From: Vitellaria paradoxa
Taxonomy: Eukaryota > Streptophyta > Magnoliopsida > Ericales > Sapotaceae
Direction: 5' to 3'
Assembly: GCA_019916065.1 (NCBI GenBank)
Contig: CM034240.1
Coordinates: forward strand, 46,796,238-46,860,237
Length of the DNA: 64,000 bases
Shown: positions 1 to 10,679 of the stretch, in pieces
Layout: every line of letters starts with the position of its first letter
Numbering within the stretch: position 1 is the first letter of the stretch
Position numbers and translations under genes: made by a program
Notes under the pieces: generated by a model
The model's database searches: none
Told to the model about the DNA's origin: nothing
Seen by the model: the letters and a program-made list of their open reading frames with translations, nothing else

Positions 1-660
1 GTGGCATGTCTTACCACTATTCTATCGATATCATTGAGTCTCATTCCATTCGTCCGTTTTTGAGGGATTCTAATTTGACAAGTTCAGTTACATCATCACT
101 CGTCACTTATTCTCATCCATGTCTTCCACTCCTTTTTGATAATGCTGATATTAATTGGAAAATTGGGTTGAGTAATAATTATTATAAATTTCCTACTTAT
201 GTTATTGATGAGAATAAAGAATTTAATGGATGTAACTTAATGATGACTTATGCATTGCATACTTACTACCTCATATCGTCTTGCCAAAATTTGCATGCCG
301 AAAATGTTGGGCCATACTATATCCTTTGTGATCCTAGTCCCAATGCAATTTTTTTCACTTTGCCATGTGATATGAGTTTTGTTGTAATTTGGCATGTGGA
401 GAACTTGTTATCTTGTGGAGGCATCTTTGGGCCTCAAATATTGTCTGCAGGTTATGGAGATATTTTTATGCCGGTTCCAGTTCCTCCACCTCTTCAGCGT
501 TGCCTATCTGTGTTCGATGTTGAGGATCTCATTTTCCTTCAACTCCAAAGATGTCTTGTCAAGTGGAAAATGCGACATGATAACAGTGCCAAGTTTTCAA
601 CTCGACGGAGTCTAGTTCTTCTCAGTCCGGGAGAGTTGATGAGGACATCATCTAGATTTT
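1..660 (+). mobile_element. Degenerate 3' end of Ty3/gypsy pol (integrase C-terminus)
   Basis: The frame open from 6 to 725 contains, around 270-420, a stretch resembling the GPY/F module at the C-terminus of gypsy integrases: GPYYIL, then NAIFFTLP, then HVENLL. Further on, around 530-590, LVKWK followed by an acidic/polar run looks like a damaged chromodomain. Another frame at about 593-658 encodes a Ser-rich acidic tail ending in a stop, of the kind that closes many plant gypsy polyproteins. The useful signals lie in different frames and are interrupted by stops, so this is a decayed element and not a gene. The 5' part of the element is outside the window. The assignment rests on short motif resemblance only. 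Confidence 0.45.
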
Positions 661-1240
661 TATTTCTTTTATTATTATTATTATTTTATTTATTATTTGG
701 GCCTATTTGTTTTGGGCTTTATTAATAATGAGTTTATATTATTAGAGTTTATTTGGATCTATTTGTTTTTGGACTATTTTAGTATCGTTTTATTTTATTT
801 TAGGCCTTTTGTGTTAGGCCCATGATGTTTTCTATTTAAACCCTACTTAGGGTTAACAGAAGAGGATTGATGATTGATTGATTGAATAATATTGGTGGCT
901 GGTTTTTCTTTCCCCTCTTTTCTTCTAATTCTTCTTCTCTTCTTCTCTACTTTCTTCTTTCTCTTGCTTTCTCTCTATTCTTTCTTTACTTTCAATTGTT
1001 GTTCCGCATCATTTAGATTCTGCAATCCTATTTATTTTCACTTTTTACCAGGTTTTACTTTTCCTTGGATTCACTTTTCCTTGGATTCATGTTTCTATAC
1101 ACGTCACTTATACCGGGTTTTACTTTTTCTTGGGTTCACATTAGCTGTGAAAGTTCTTGTATACTTTTTTGCCTGATTATCATTCATTTCAGTGTCATTT
1201 TGCGCCTCCACATTTATTTTGTATATAGATTGACGTTTGA
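661..1240 (+). repeat. Probable 3' LTR or post-pol region of the gypsy remnant
   Basis: Immediately after the gypsy-like tail the DNA becomes T-rich, with repeated ggcc/gggc blocks and a leader-like section (tatttaaaccctacttaggg near 832, then a gattgattgattgaat run) that resembles plant LTR promoter and leader sequence. At 1040-1135 the phrase cttggattca / cttgggttca recurs three times in a pyrimidine-rich tract. No second LTR is in the window, so the borders are approximate. Confidence 0.3.
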
Positions 1241-1243
1241 GTG

Positions 1244-1345
1244 TTTTTTTTTTTTTTTTGGTGTAAAAGACAAGTTGTCAGCATGAGATATGGTGGGTTT
1301 GAGCCCCATTCATCCTAATGGCTGAACCGGCTGATACTTGTAGAT
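1244..1345 (-). mobile_element. Possible tRNA-derived SINE
   Basis: A run of 15 T at 1244-1258 on the plus strand would be the poly(A) tail of a minus-strand retroposon. Reading the minus strand, a B-box-like ggctcaaaccc lies upstream of it. The A box is poor and no target duplication was found, so this is weak. Confidence 0.3.
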
Positions 1346-1408
1346 TTTCTTGCATTCTCTTGCTAAAATTTAATCTTCAAAATTTTTTTAGTTATTATTA
1401 TTCTTTTT

Positions 1409-1628
1409 CCCGAGACAGTTAACAATGCTGACTGATGAAGCCAAGCTATTGGAGACCGAGGCCTTCAAAGGCAGTGACTCAAGTTTGGGTTCCCCTCGTA
1501 ATGTTCTTCAACCTCATGGACTCCGAGGAAGTGCCTCCTATGGTCAGAGGGACTTGCATAGCCCTACGGACTCCATCAAGATGAGAAATGTTGCTGGTCC
1601 TGGTAGCCGGAGCAGAAAGGGGTCCTAG
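1409..1628 (+). CDS. Last exon of an unidentified plus-strand gene
   Basis: A T-rich tract ending in gacag (acceptor-like) precedes an open frame that starts with LTMLTDEAKLLETEAF and ends at a TAG at 1626-1628. The peptide is polar and Ser/Arg/Gly-rich, with phrases such as SPRNVLQPHGLRGSAS and a basic end GSRSRKGS. Its codon use and composition are unlike the surrounding transposon debris, so it looks like the C-terminal exon of a host gene whose upstream exons are off the left edge. I do not recognise the family. A short AT-containing 3' region follows. It could instead be a small intronless ORF starting at Met 1425. Confidence 0.4.
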
Positions 1629-2308
1629 TCTAATACCAAAACTAGAAAACTTCCCCCCGAGCATTTTGTAAGCCACTACTGTACTTTTGTCACGCCCCCC
1701 CCCCTCCCTGCCCTAGTACCTTGCTGATCAGATGGTGGTGTGTTTTTTAGATTATATGATGTAAGAATTACATGGTTTTTTGGGGTGTTTGTAAATAGTG
1801 ATTTCAGCTACATAACAGAAATTATTACTCAAATGTTACTGTTTCAAATCCATATCTGTTATATCATGGGAAGGCTTAGAATGCTGGTTTCCGTGATTGA
1901 ACTGCTATTGACATTTGTGATACTAGTCGTGTGTTGGACTCAAAACCATGTTTATATATATATATATATATATAGTACAGGTAACATATTCAATTTACCT
2001 CCGGGATTGACCCCAGGTCGCAAGCGGGCGAAACCGGATGCTTGGCCTCCTGATTTCGAGCCATGCTCAGTTTTGCATCCTTTGTTATAAACATGAATGT
2101 TTCAGATTGTTGCAAGTGAGTTTTGAATGTGAAGGAAAAATTCCGGCTCCTTTATGTTGTGGAAAATGGAGAAAATTGGTAATGTGTACTTTGATGACTG
2201 ACTATTTATTAATTATATTATGCATGAAACTGGGGCAACAGAGAGCCTGCTGCATAAGTTTTAAGATACATTTGCTGTCTAAACTATAGAATTTGAAGAG
2301 ATTTTGAA

Positions 2309-2490
2309 TTTTTTTTTTTTTCTAAGGATGGGGAGACTCCCAGGGTTGTCTGAGCCTGCGTGCATTTGTGCCTTATGATTCTGGTGTTCTGCTTGTCTAT
2401 GGGACTTGGACTTGAATCTGTGACGTAATTGTTGCGGTGCGGACCACACTGATTATTCTTGCTCTTGAGCACTAGTTTTTGGGACATAGA
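2309..2490 (-). mobile_element. tRNA-derived SINE-like retroposon
   Basis: On the minus strand a B-box-like gattcaagtcc (consensus GRTTCRANTCC) is followed after about 110 bases by a poly(A) tail, seen as a T run at 2310-2322 on the plus strand. The 5' part has only a poor A box and no target duplication was recognised. Confidence 0.4.
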
Positions 2491-2863
2491 TTCGTGAAAG
2501 AAAAAAAAAAAAAAGTGAAGGAAAATGGTTCAAATAGAAAATGAAGTGAAAAAATTAAATTTATTTATTTATTTATTGAGTTAACAATAAAAAAATGAGA
2601 ATAAAATATTTATCAATAAAGTTTAATTTTTACTTGATTAAATATAGAAAAATTTATAGATTATAAATCTTATTCTCTCTTTATTTTTTCTCTCTCTCCC
2701 CAATTCTGTGATCCAAACATAGCATTAGTGTGACATTGGATTCAGGATGAGCTATTCTAATACCACTTTGTTGTGGTAAGATTTCAAGTCAAAAAAATCA
2801 GCTACGTTTTGTCGTCATAACTATATTGCCTCTCAAGCAGCCCTTTAAAATATGAAAGGTGAT

Positions 2864-3013
2864 GGTGGTGTTTGATTCAGTGAAAAATAAAAAAATAAAA
2901 ATAATTTTTACTAATTTTTTCTTATTTTTTTTAATCAAATACAAAATTAATTTTTATCATTTTCCTTAAACTTTTTTCAACTTTTATAAATTTTTACCAA
3001 ATAATCAACACCC
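2864..3013. mobile_element. MITE with short terminal inverted repeats
   Basis: The left end ggtggtgtttgatt is mirrored by aatcaacaccca at the right end, enclosing about 150 bp of AT-rich noncoding DNA. This is the form of a short non-autonomous DNA transposon. The target duplication is not clear. Confidence 0.5.
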
Positions 3014-3504
3014 AACTTTGTGTGACACACGTCAATTTTGTGTAAAGTTGACAAAATTTTCCATGTCAACAGCCTGTGTAAAGTTGACAAAATTTTTCAT
3101 GCCAAACAGTCTCAGTATCGATAGGTTTTTCATGTTGTCAAAGTTATCAATTACCTTAAAAGATAAAGCACAAAATAGTATATAAAGCATAAATGCTATA
3201 ACAAAATTTAAATCTCGGTGCTCCTGGAACTAAAGTTACGGTATCATTTTTTTTTTTTGGTAATTAAAGTTATGGTATCATGTTTAGTCATTAATCATTT
3301 TTAAAATTTTAAATTATTAGAAAATAGGATTAGTAATGAGTGTTAATTGAACGTATATAACTTGAATACCAAGATTGATATTCTCATGGCAACAAACCAA
3401 AAATAACATCAAGAAAAGGTCTTTGTGCTCAGAACAAAAATTCAAAATGAAACAAATGATGAATAACTCGCGGAGGCTAGCTCATGGCGCCAGACAAAGC
3501 TACT

Positions 3505-4450
3505 TCAATTCCTAGTATTTGGGTTGCCAGAGAAATTGCCGTTGTTGTTGGAGCTGCTGTTGTCAGTGTTCATTCCTGGAGTGTTTGTCACTGCCGTGGC
3601 TACCCCGGGTACTATGTCTGCTGCTTCTTGTGCAACATTTGTTGAATCTCTTACCGGACCTTGTGCTGCGTTCTGAATGTTTTCCCCGGTCTGTAACGTG
3701 GCTTTATCACTTTAAAATTATTAAATTCATAAGATTGTACTTTAAATTTTTTTTTTTTTGGTGACATAGAATCCCACCGGACTTTGTTAATGGGTAAACT
3801 GGGAATGCATAACTGGCTTTCTCAATCATGCACTCCAGTTGAGTGGCGGGACTCAAAACCTCGTTGACAATGTGGTGAGCACATATACTTGCCAGTTTGG
3901 CGGTACCCAAGAGGCAAAATTGTATTTTAATTACAATAATATCCCAATAATATCAATATTAATTAAGTATTATTTTGTGATTACGTTTCAACTATGGTGT
4001 GCTTTGGAAGGTTAAATTTATCAAACATTTGGTTTGGTGCCTTGAAATTATTGAGGTGTCTTCAATATTTTGTTCTAAATATATATATATTGAGAAAATA
4101 CTGAAAAATTTTAGGATTACCTGTTGCAGGAAGTTAGTGCCTCCTTGGCCAGACCTTTTTTGTCCTCCATCATGTCTCATCTATAACAGGAGAGGAATAG
4201 AGCAGAACAGAGAGACAGTTAATCGAAGTTGTATGACTTGAGTCTCAATCCTTATGCTTATATATTAATCCCAATCCTTCCCAAAGTCAGGAGTCAAATT
4301 ATATGGTTAATGACAAAAATATATATACAAGGTTCCACATAGTTAACAGCATAGATGAATACATATGATACACACACACACGCGCATACATACCTGAGCT
4401 TGACCTCCCATTTCAGCAGAGTCGTAGCTCATGTCCCTTCCACTTGCCAT
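3505..4450 (-). CDS. Small LEA-like protein, splicing uncertain
   Basis: The minus-strand ATG at 4450 opens MASGRDMSYDSAEMGGQAQ and runs into a good donor (CAG|GTATGT). This start resembles first exons of small seed LEA genes and parallels the LEA gene at 11573-12744. Model A uses exons 4394-4450, 4121-4180 and 3505-3690, all phase 0, giving 100 aa. However, the middle exon reads as LEA-like (MMEDKKGLAKEAL) only in a different frame, and that frame joins cleanly to a longer last exon starting at 3709 (DKATLQTGENIQNAAQ). So either the splice sites differ from model A or a small indel has broken the gene. The C-terminus is Asn/Ser-rich and ends at TGA 3505-3507. LEA proteins are hydrophilic desiccation protectants of seeds. 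A SINE lies in the last intron. Confidence 0.5.
3742..3915 (-). mobile_element. SINE-like retroposon in an intron of the small LEA-like gene
   Basis: A T run on the plus strand (3749-3760), taken as a poly(A) tail on the minus strand, follows a minus-strand body containing a B-box-like ggttttgagtccc. It sits between the two last exons of the small LEA-like gene. The A box is weak and target duplications are not obvious. Confidence 0.4.
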
Positions 4451-4558
4451 TTCTACAGCTTATAATCTCCTCAGCTGTTGTTAAGGAAGACTGAAATTTT
4501 TTCGAGAGATCTCAAACCGGATTTCTATTTTTTTAATAGTTCTTGAATGCTCTCAATG

Positions 4559-4580
4559 CATGCATTTGATAGTACGTGGC
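4559..4580 (-). promoter_or_regulatory. RY and ABRE-type motifs upstream of the small LEA-like gene
   Basis: About 110-130 bp upstream of the ATG at 4450 lie an RY/Sph core (CATGCA, 4559-4564) and an ABRE-like ACGTGGC (4574-4580). A second ACGT core is at about 4686. RY and ABRE elements together are typical of ABI3/ABA-driven seed promoters. This is inference from motifs only. Confidence 0.4.
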
Positions 4581-4849
4581 AATGTAAAAGGGTAGGCTCC
4601 TTGACATATGCTTCGGAATCGGATGGAATGTTTCATATTGCTTTTCAGCCAAGGGAAATGATAGGGGAGAGGGCAGAGATTTGCCTACGTGCAAGATGAT
4701 ATGAATAAATGCTACACCAAAAAGTTTTCTCCAAAAATACTAAAATGATATAAAAGAAATAAAAATAAAAATATTAATAAAATTGATGGGTGCTATTCTT
4801 GACCACCTAAACAACCGTCTAGTATGACCCTGAATAGAGCAATACTTGG

Positions 4850-5310
4850 TTGGATGCATTTTGATAAGCTAGGTTCTAATTGGTCAATGCCCGATCAGTC
4901 ACCTGTAGAGAGAAACCTCGAATAAATAAAGAATAAGATTGTCACCTGAGTAAACTGTAGTACACCTTTACAAGACATCTTGCAAGATTCTCGCCTATAA
5001 TTCAGTAATCCTCACCAATCTCACCAATCGGAATATAATGGTGCATCTCATAACTGAGAGATGACAATTATGGGTCCCTACATATCCATAAACGAGAGGA
5101 GATCTACGCTCGTAACAGACACGATCCCCATTAATTACCTTCCTATCTCCCTGCCATACTTAGGTTTATATAAAGAAGACTCCACTGATTCTGCTCTAGC
5201 CAAAATTGTTATTGAATTCCTACAAACTTTAGTGTTGGGAGTCTCTTTGGCAGTAACTTAAACGTCAAAGTCTCTTTTGTAGGAGCTACACCAGTGTATC
5301 AAAAGAGAAA
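4850..5310 (+). repeat. Probable solo or truncated gypsy LTR
   Basis: Between the small LEA-like gene and the copia element lies a region with LTR architecture: a TATA-like tttatataaag at 5165-5175, and downstream a leader including aacgtcaaagtctc and ggagctacaccag, which resembles the R/U5 part of plant gypsy LTRs. No adjoining gag/pol or partner LTR is present, so it would be a solo LTR or fragment. Confidence 0.35.
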
Positions 5311-5495
5311 CCGCAAAGATTCGTTATTTTTAATCTAATGAAGACATACGAATTACTGCTTCATCAAAAGCAAAAAATATTATGGACCTTATCAATAGTT
5401 GAGTGAGTGCAAAACTTGATCTTTAGCTTGGCAAAGGGCTCTCAAACACACGATGAAAAATGTCACCCAAGTACCAATGGCCCCTGACTTGTATT

Positions 5496-5613
5496 TGAAG
5501 AATATTGTGAAAAGTATTCTGCCGCTCTACATTTTCTCATTCATTCAATCATGCTATATACAGCCAAGAGTTTACAAAGAAGCTAAGCTACAAATCAGGC
5601 TACATTTTATCCT
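5496..5613 (-). repeat. Truncated copia LTR at the left end
   Basis: It matches the inner half of the right LTR, from the terminal tgaagaatattgtg to about tatcctat, then switches abruptly at 5614-5617 into integrase coding sequence in the other orientation. The switch shares a gatac microhomology with the LTR sequence that should have followed. Confidence 0.85.
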
Positions 5614-5616
5614 ATT

Positions 5617-7721
5617 GGATACTCTAATTCATAAAAGGGATATCGAGTCTATGATTTGGAAAGCAAGAAAATATATACATCCAGGGATGTGAGATTTTTC
5701 GAACACATTTTTCCCTTCAAGATGAAAAATGATAGTGACGAGATGAATGACTTGGTGGCCCAACGAACAGCGGCCAGAAAGCTTACTTTTGATGATCCAG
5801 ATGGCCCATTGCCACGCACACCTTTGTGGCTTGCAAGTGTGCAGTCAAAAGAGGCCTAAGTCGCTGGACATGGGGATTTGGGCCCAGCTGTGAATGTGGA
5901 AAATTCAAACAATGAGCCCAATACAGGCGCCCAATTAAATGAAAGTGAAATAGCCCGTGAACAAAATAAACCAGTTTTGGAGAATGAAATTCGACGTAGT
6001 CAGAGAACAAAAAGACAACTGAAACATTTGGAAAATTTCAAAATTGACCTACCTCAGTCCATAGACCATTCGCAGCCAGCTCAGGAACCTCGTCGGTATA
6101 TCCTCTGTCACATTATGTCTCTTACAATAAATTCTCACATGCTCACAGGATTTATCTAGCGGCCATTACTTCACATGATGAGCCAAAATATTTTTATCAG
6201 GCAATAAAGGATTCAAAATGGTGTAAGACCATGAAAAAGGAGATGCAGACACTTGAAGAAAATGGAATGTGGACATTGAAGGAATTGCCACCGGGAAAGA
6301 AAGCCATTGATTCAAAGTGGGTTTATAAAATAAAATATAAACCCAATGGTCAAGTCGAACGGTACAAGGCACGATTAGTAGCAAAGGGCTTTACACAAGT
6401 TAAAGGCATTGATTTCCATGAGACTTTTGCACTTGTTGCAAAACTTGTTACAATAAGAAGCATGTTGGCAATTGCGGCAAAGAAGAATTGGGCAATTCAC
6501 CAATTAGATGTGAATAATGCCTTCTTGCATGGTGACTTGGCCGAGGATGTATACATGAGGATACCACAGGGTTTTGCAAAGGAAGGAGACACGAGAGTGT
6601 GCAGCTATGGAAATCCTTCTATAAACTAAAACAGGCGTCACGAAATTGGTATCATAAATTCACTAGAGCCTTACTTGATATTGGTTTTCGGCAATCTCGG
6701 GCAGATCATTCTCTATTTATCTTCAAGAGAGGTACCACTTACGTCGCTGCGCTCATTTATGTTGATGACGTGATTTTAGCTGGAAACAATTAAGAGAAGA
6801 TGAAATGGGTCAAACAATACCTGGATGGGAAGTTCAGCATTAAAGATTTGGGACCGTTAAAATATTTCTTGGGGATCAAGGTGGCACGCTCATCCCAAGG
6901 TATTGTGTTAAGTCAAAGAAAGCATACGTTAGATATTTTAGAAGAAAGTGGACTACAAGGAGCATGACCGAGTTTGTTTCTTATCGAGCAAAATATTTGA
7001 TTAGGCAGTGATGAAGATGGGCCGAAAGTTGAAGTTGCTCAATACCGAAGAATGATCGGGAGATTACTTTACTTAACGGTAACATGACCCGACATCACAT
7101 TTGCTGTCAACATGCTCAGCCAATTTGTTAATGATCCACGTAGATCACACATAGAAGCCACGATTCATGTGTTGCGATATTTGAAGGCAACGCCAGCGCA
7201 ATGAATCTTTTTACCGGCAACTGGTACCTTGGACATTGAAACGTGTTGTGACGCGGATTGGGGAGGTTGTACCATGACGCGACGATTATGTACAGGTTAC
7301 TATATTTCTCTTAGTGGAGCACCGATTTCTTGGCGGACAAATAAACAGTCCGTTGTTTCTCGGTCTTCGACAGAAGCTGAGTATCGCACAATGGCTACTA
7401 TAGTTAGTGAGATTTTGTGGTTGCGATGGCTGCTAAAAGACTTGGAGGCACCTCAGCATAGAGCTACACCTTTGTTTTGTGACAACCAAGCTACGTGGCA
7501 TATAGCTAATAATCCTGTTTTCTACGAATGGGCCAAACATGTTGTGTTTTATTTTTTATTTTATTTGTGAGCGAGTTGAGTCTAAAAATATTCAACCTCG
7601 ACGTATATCTACCACTACACAAGTTGCAAATGTGTTCACTAAAGTTCTTGGAGCTAACCGGTTTCATTTCTTGATTAGCAAGTTGGGCGTTCAAGATCTT
7701 CACGAGCCAACTTGAGGGGGA
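5617..7721 (+). pseudogene. Copia pol remnant: end of integrase, RT, RNase H (inverted part)
   Basis: Reading the plus strand, the integrase C-terminal linker (KGYRVYDLESKKIY) leads into reverse transcriptase at 6231-6793 (WVYKIKYKPNGQ, then QLDVNNAFLHGDL, ending in the catalytic YVDD box at about 6760). RNase H follows at 7229-7570 (CDADWGG, SRSSTEAEY, CDNQA). Frame shifts occur near 6600 within RT and near 7530 in RNase H. An in-frame stop at 6791-6793 follows YVDDVILAGNN, and further stops lie between 6800 and 7200. It ends at a TGA just before the polypurine tract gaggggga. The enzymes would copy element RNA into DNA; this copy cannot make them. Confidence 0.85.
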
Positions 7722-7722
7722 G

Positions 7723-7920
7723 TGATAAATATCATAATATTCCCTACTGCACATTCTTCTTGTTTGTAGGGGTTGTATAATATCTTTCCTTATCTATTTT
7801 TGGTGAATGTATTATAGGATAAAATTTAGCCTGATTTGTAGCTTAGCTTTTTTGTAAACTCTTGGCTATATATAGCATGATTGAATGAATGAGAAAATGT
7901 AGAGTGGCAGAATACTTTTC
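7723..7920 (+). repeat. Inverted internal copia LTR copy
   Basis: It begins tgataaatat directly after the polypurine tract at 7714-7722 and is the reverse complement, with substitutions, of the right LTR. It lacks the last 13 or so bases of the LTR: at 7920 it breaks after acttttc into minus-strand integrase sequence. Confidence 0.85.
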
Positions 7921-10163
7921 GAAAAATCTCAAATCCCTATATGTATATATTTTCTTGCTTTCCAAATCATAGACTCAATACCCTTTTTGCGAATTAGGGT
8001 ATCCAACAAAAACACATAGTTTTCCCTTCTCACCAAATTTATCTCCCCCTTTCTTGTTATCTCCGGCATAGACAAGTGACCCAAAAACTCTCATGTGATC
8101 ATAGGATGGTTTCTTACCCATCAAAATTTCATATGGGGTTTTGTTTTTAATGACTTTTGAAGGTAGTCCATTTATAATGTAAATGGCTGTTAGGACGCAC
8201 TCACCCCAAAATTGAATAGGTAAGCTTGCCTGGAACCTCAATACTCTAGCTACCTCAAGTATGTGCCTGTGTTTTCTCTCAACTATCCTATTTTGTTGTG
8301 GTGTATCCGTACATGATGTTTCAAGAATAATACCATGCGCATCAAAGTATTCCAAGATAGGATTGGATTGGAATTCAATACCATTATCTGACCTGATTCG
8401 TTTTACTCTTTTCTCAAATTGTGTTTGTATCATATTGTAGAACATTGTCAAATAATGACTTACTTCAGATTTATGTCTCATTAGAAACCCAAACACCTCT
8501 ACTGTAGTCATCAACAATAGACAAAAAATAGTGTGCACCTGAAAAAGAAACAATTTTATAACTTCCCCAAACGTCACAATGCAATAATTCAAAACACGAA
8601 TTTGTTCGTATAGAACTAACTGGAAAAGGTAATTTGGTTTGTGTAGCCCACATGTAGGAATCACAATGTTCATCATCGAATTTAACAAAAGAGTACATAT
8701 GCTCTAATTTTACTTTGGAGGCGTGTCCTAATCTTCTGTGCCATACTTCAGGTTCCACCCTAACTGACATGACCATACATTTTTTTCTCACGGGCTCCAA
8801 GTAATATAGACCATCGTAGTGCCTAACCACTCCAATCAGGTTCCTCCAAGGTAAGTCTTGCATAATACAAAAATCCCAAAGAAACGTCAATGCACAATTA
8901 AAATCCCTTGTCAATCTACTGACTGAAAGTAAAAAAAAAAAAAAAAAAAAAGGATTTAACCTCGAGAGATTCACTCCCTAGGCCAAACCCCTAGAGAGTG
9001 AATCTCTTTTGGTTTGTGCCACACATACCGGCCCCTCAACATGTATAGCGGTCAATCGCGAACTCGCGTAGCGGCGGGGAGTCGGACCCACACCCAAGAA
9101 CTGGATACGGTTCGTCCAGCCAAGGAGGCCCGTCCTACCAACCTTTACTGCGCTTTGCGCCCGGGAGGCTGGCCCCAAGTTTTTGCTAGAGAGGAGACTT
9201 GAACTTGAGATCTTGGGGTGGTAAGCCCCTAAATCCCAGTTCAAGACCATCCCATCTAACCCCTTGGAGTTTACTGACTGAAAGTAAATTGCACTTAAAA
9301 TTAGGAATATTCAAAACATGATTAATTTTCAGTCCAGTTGGCAAATAAGTGTTCCCGATATTCTTGATGGGTATGCTGTCCCCATTCGGAATTTTAAAAG
9401 GCATTCCAGTCCCTAATTCCTCTTGCTCCTCAAGGATTCCTTCATCACAAGTGATATGCTCCGTGGCTCTGGAATCTATCACCCAGGGCCTGATGAAATT
9501 TATCTTACCAGCCATATTTGCGGTAGGGGCAGGCTGAGAATGTGTCATCTTTGGCACTTCATTTTCGGTGCTAAAGTACTGAACCATCCGGGAATACTGC
9601 TCCTGTGTAAGACCAGGTATAGGGCTAGCCTCTGTTCCGACATGTGCAACCTTTGGGCCACCCCTTTGTTCTCCGAATTGTTCTCCCCTCCGGTTACTAT
9701 CTCGTTGCCCCGTTTTGCAATTCGGTGGATAGCCAATGATTTCATAGCATTGATTCGCTGTGTGTCCTATTCTTTGGCAGTGTGTGCACTTTGGCCTTTC
9801 ACATCTCCCACTTCCACGATCATTGCTTTTTTTCTCACCATGCTGCGCCTGGAATACTGCAGCGTCTACGTTCGGTCTTTGGTAAGCCGTGATCTACCTG
9901 TGTTTTTCGTCTTCTACAACCAAGTGATAGGTTGATCCTATGCTTGGTGTCGGTTTCGTACTCAAAATTTGGGTCTTGACTATTCCAAAAGCTTCATCCA
10001 AATCCATCAAAAACTCATACAATTGTTTTTTCTCACGTATTGTAATCAACTGTTTGGAAACATCACAGGTACAACACCCACAGGTGCACCTTGGCATTGG
10101 TAAGACAGATTGAATCTCGTCCCAAAGACCCTTTAACTTGGTATAATACGCCGAGACTGACAT
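7921..10163 (-). pseudogene. Copia gag-protease-integrase remnant
   Basis: On the minus strand, gag (about 10600 down to 9900) carries the UBN2-type core and continues to a CCHC knuckle, CTHCQRIGHTANQC, near 9760-9800. Protease is at 9187-9587 with DSRAT where active copia proteases have DSGA[ST], so the Gly is lost. The pre-integrase domain (VWHRRLGHAS) and integrase (HCDVW, then RSDNGIEF, then ERKHRHILE) follow at 8760-7975. The reading frame is broken in gag, at the SINE insertion, and between 8500 and 8700. The integrase stretch breaks off at the inversion junction. Confidence 0.85.
8917..9289 (-). mobile_element. 339-bp SINE with 17-bp target duplication inside copia
   Basis: The body (8934-9272) is flanked by perfect copies of a 17-bp site, tactgactgaaagtaaa (8917-8933 and 9273-9289). 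Removing one copy plus the body rejoins the copia frame at ...LLSVS. On the minus strand the head has a B-box-like agttcaagtctcc, and the 3' end is a T run (A run at 8931-8951 on the plus strand), so this SINE family ends in poly(T), as Au-type plant SINEs do. It is much longer than a minimal SINE (about 180 bp), so it may be composite. Confidence 0.8.
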
Positions 10164-10663
10164 TTTTTTCTTGGCGAGTTAGAGTTGTCGCATGCTTCAA
10201 TTCATACGCTCTTAGCGCACTCTCTTTTCCGGAGCGTTCCTCAAGATCTTGCCAGATTTCTTGCGCCGTTTTTGCTTATTTCACGCTACTACGAATCTCC
10301 TTTTCCATGGCGCTATTAAGCCAACCCTTCACCATAGCATTGCATCTCTTCCAAAGCATAAGGTTTGGGGAATTCACCTTTGGAATTGGAATTGAGCCAT
10401 CAACAAAACCAATTTTGTTTTTTGCAAATAGGGCGTTACTCATCTTGCTCGCCCAATCACCGTAGTTGCCGTCGCAGAGGACCTCGTTGACGTAAACTTA
10501 GCCGGGGTTGTTCAACGCATGGAAGTAATATGGTGACATGACATCCACGGTGGTGGAATTCACGGTGGTGAGAGATTTGTCATCACCGGATTTCAACATT
10601 TGGTAATTGGATTGGATGTGCGGCGGGTAGGTTTAGTGTTTATGTGAGTTTTCGGCAATCGTA

Positions 10664-10679
10664 ACCTGCTCTAATACCA
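10664..10679 (-). other. Copia primer binding site
   Basis: Directly inside the right LTR, the minus strand reads tggtattagagcaggt, complementary (one mismatch to the usual TGGTATCAGAGC) to the 3' end of initiator tRNA-Met. This fixes the element's 5' end on the right. Confidence 0.8.

Larger units (their letters stand above)
1629..3504. other. Intergenic: repeat fragments, no gene seen
   Basis: This stretch contains a C-run near 1696, a (TA)n microsatellite at about 1951-1973, SINE-like and MITE-like segments listed separately, and AT-rich filler. The end near 2712 (ccaaacatagcat) is similar to the right end of a MITE found at 26366-26610, suggesting a truncated copy. No coding sequence could be supported. 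Confidence 0.6.

Noticed and set aside
6..725. 239-aa open frame as a host gene
   Set aside because: Its recognisable part matches the end of a gypsy integrase and the rest is low-complexity; the frame runs straight into LTR-like sequence.
892..1286. Hydrophobic short ORFs that look like membrane proteins
   Set aside because: They come from a pyrimidine-rich tract with repeated cttggattca phrases; hydrophobic Phe/Leu/Ser composition is a side effect of T/C-rich DNA.
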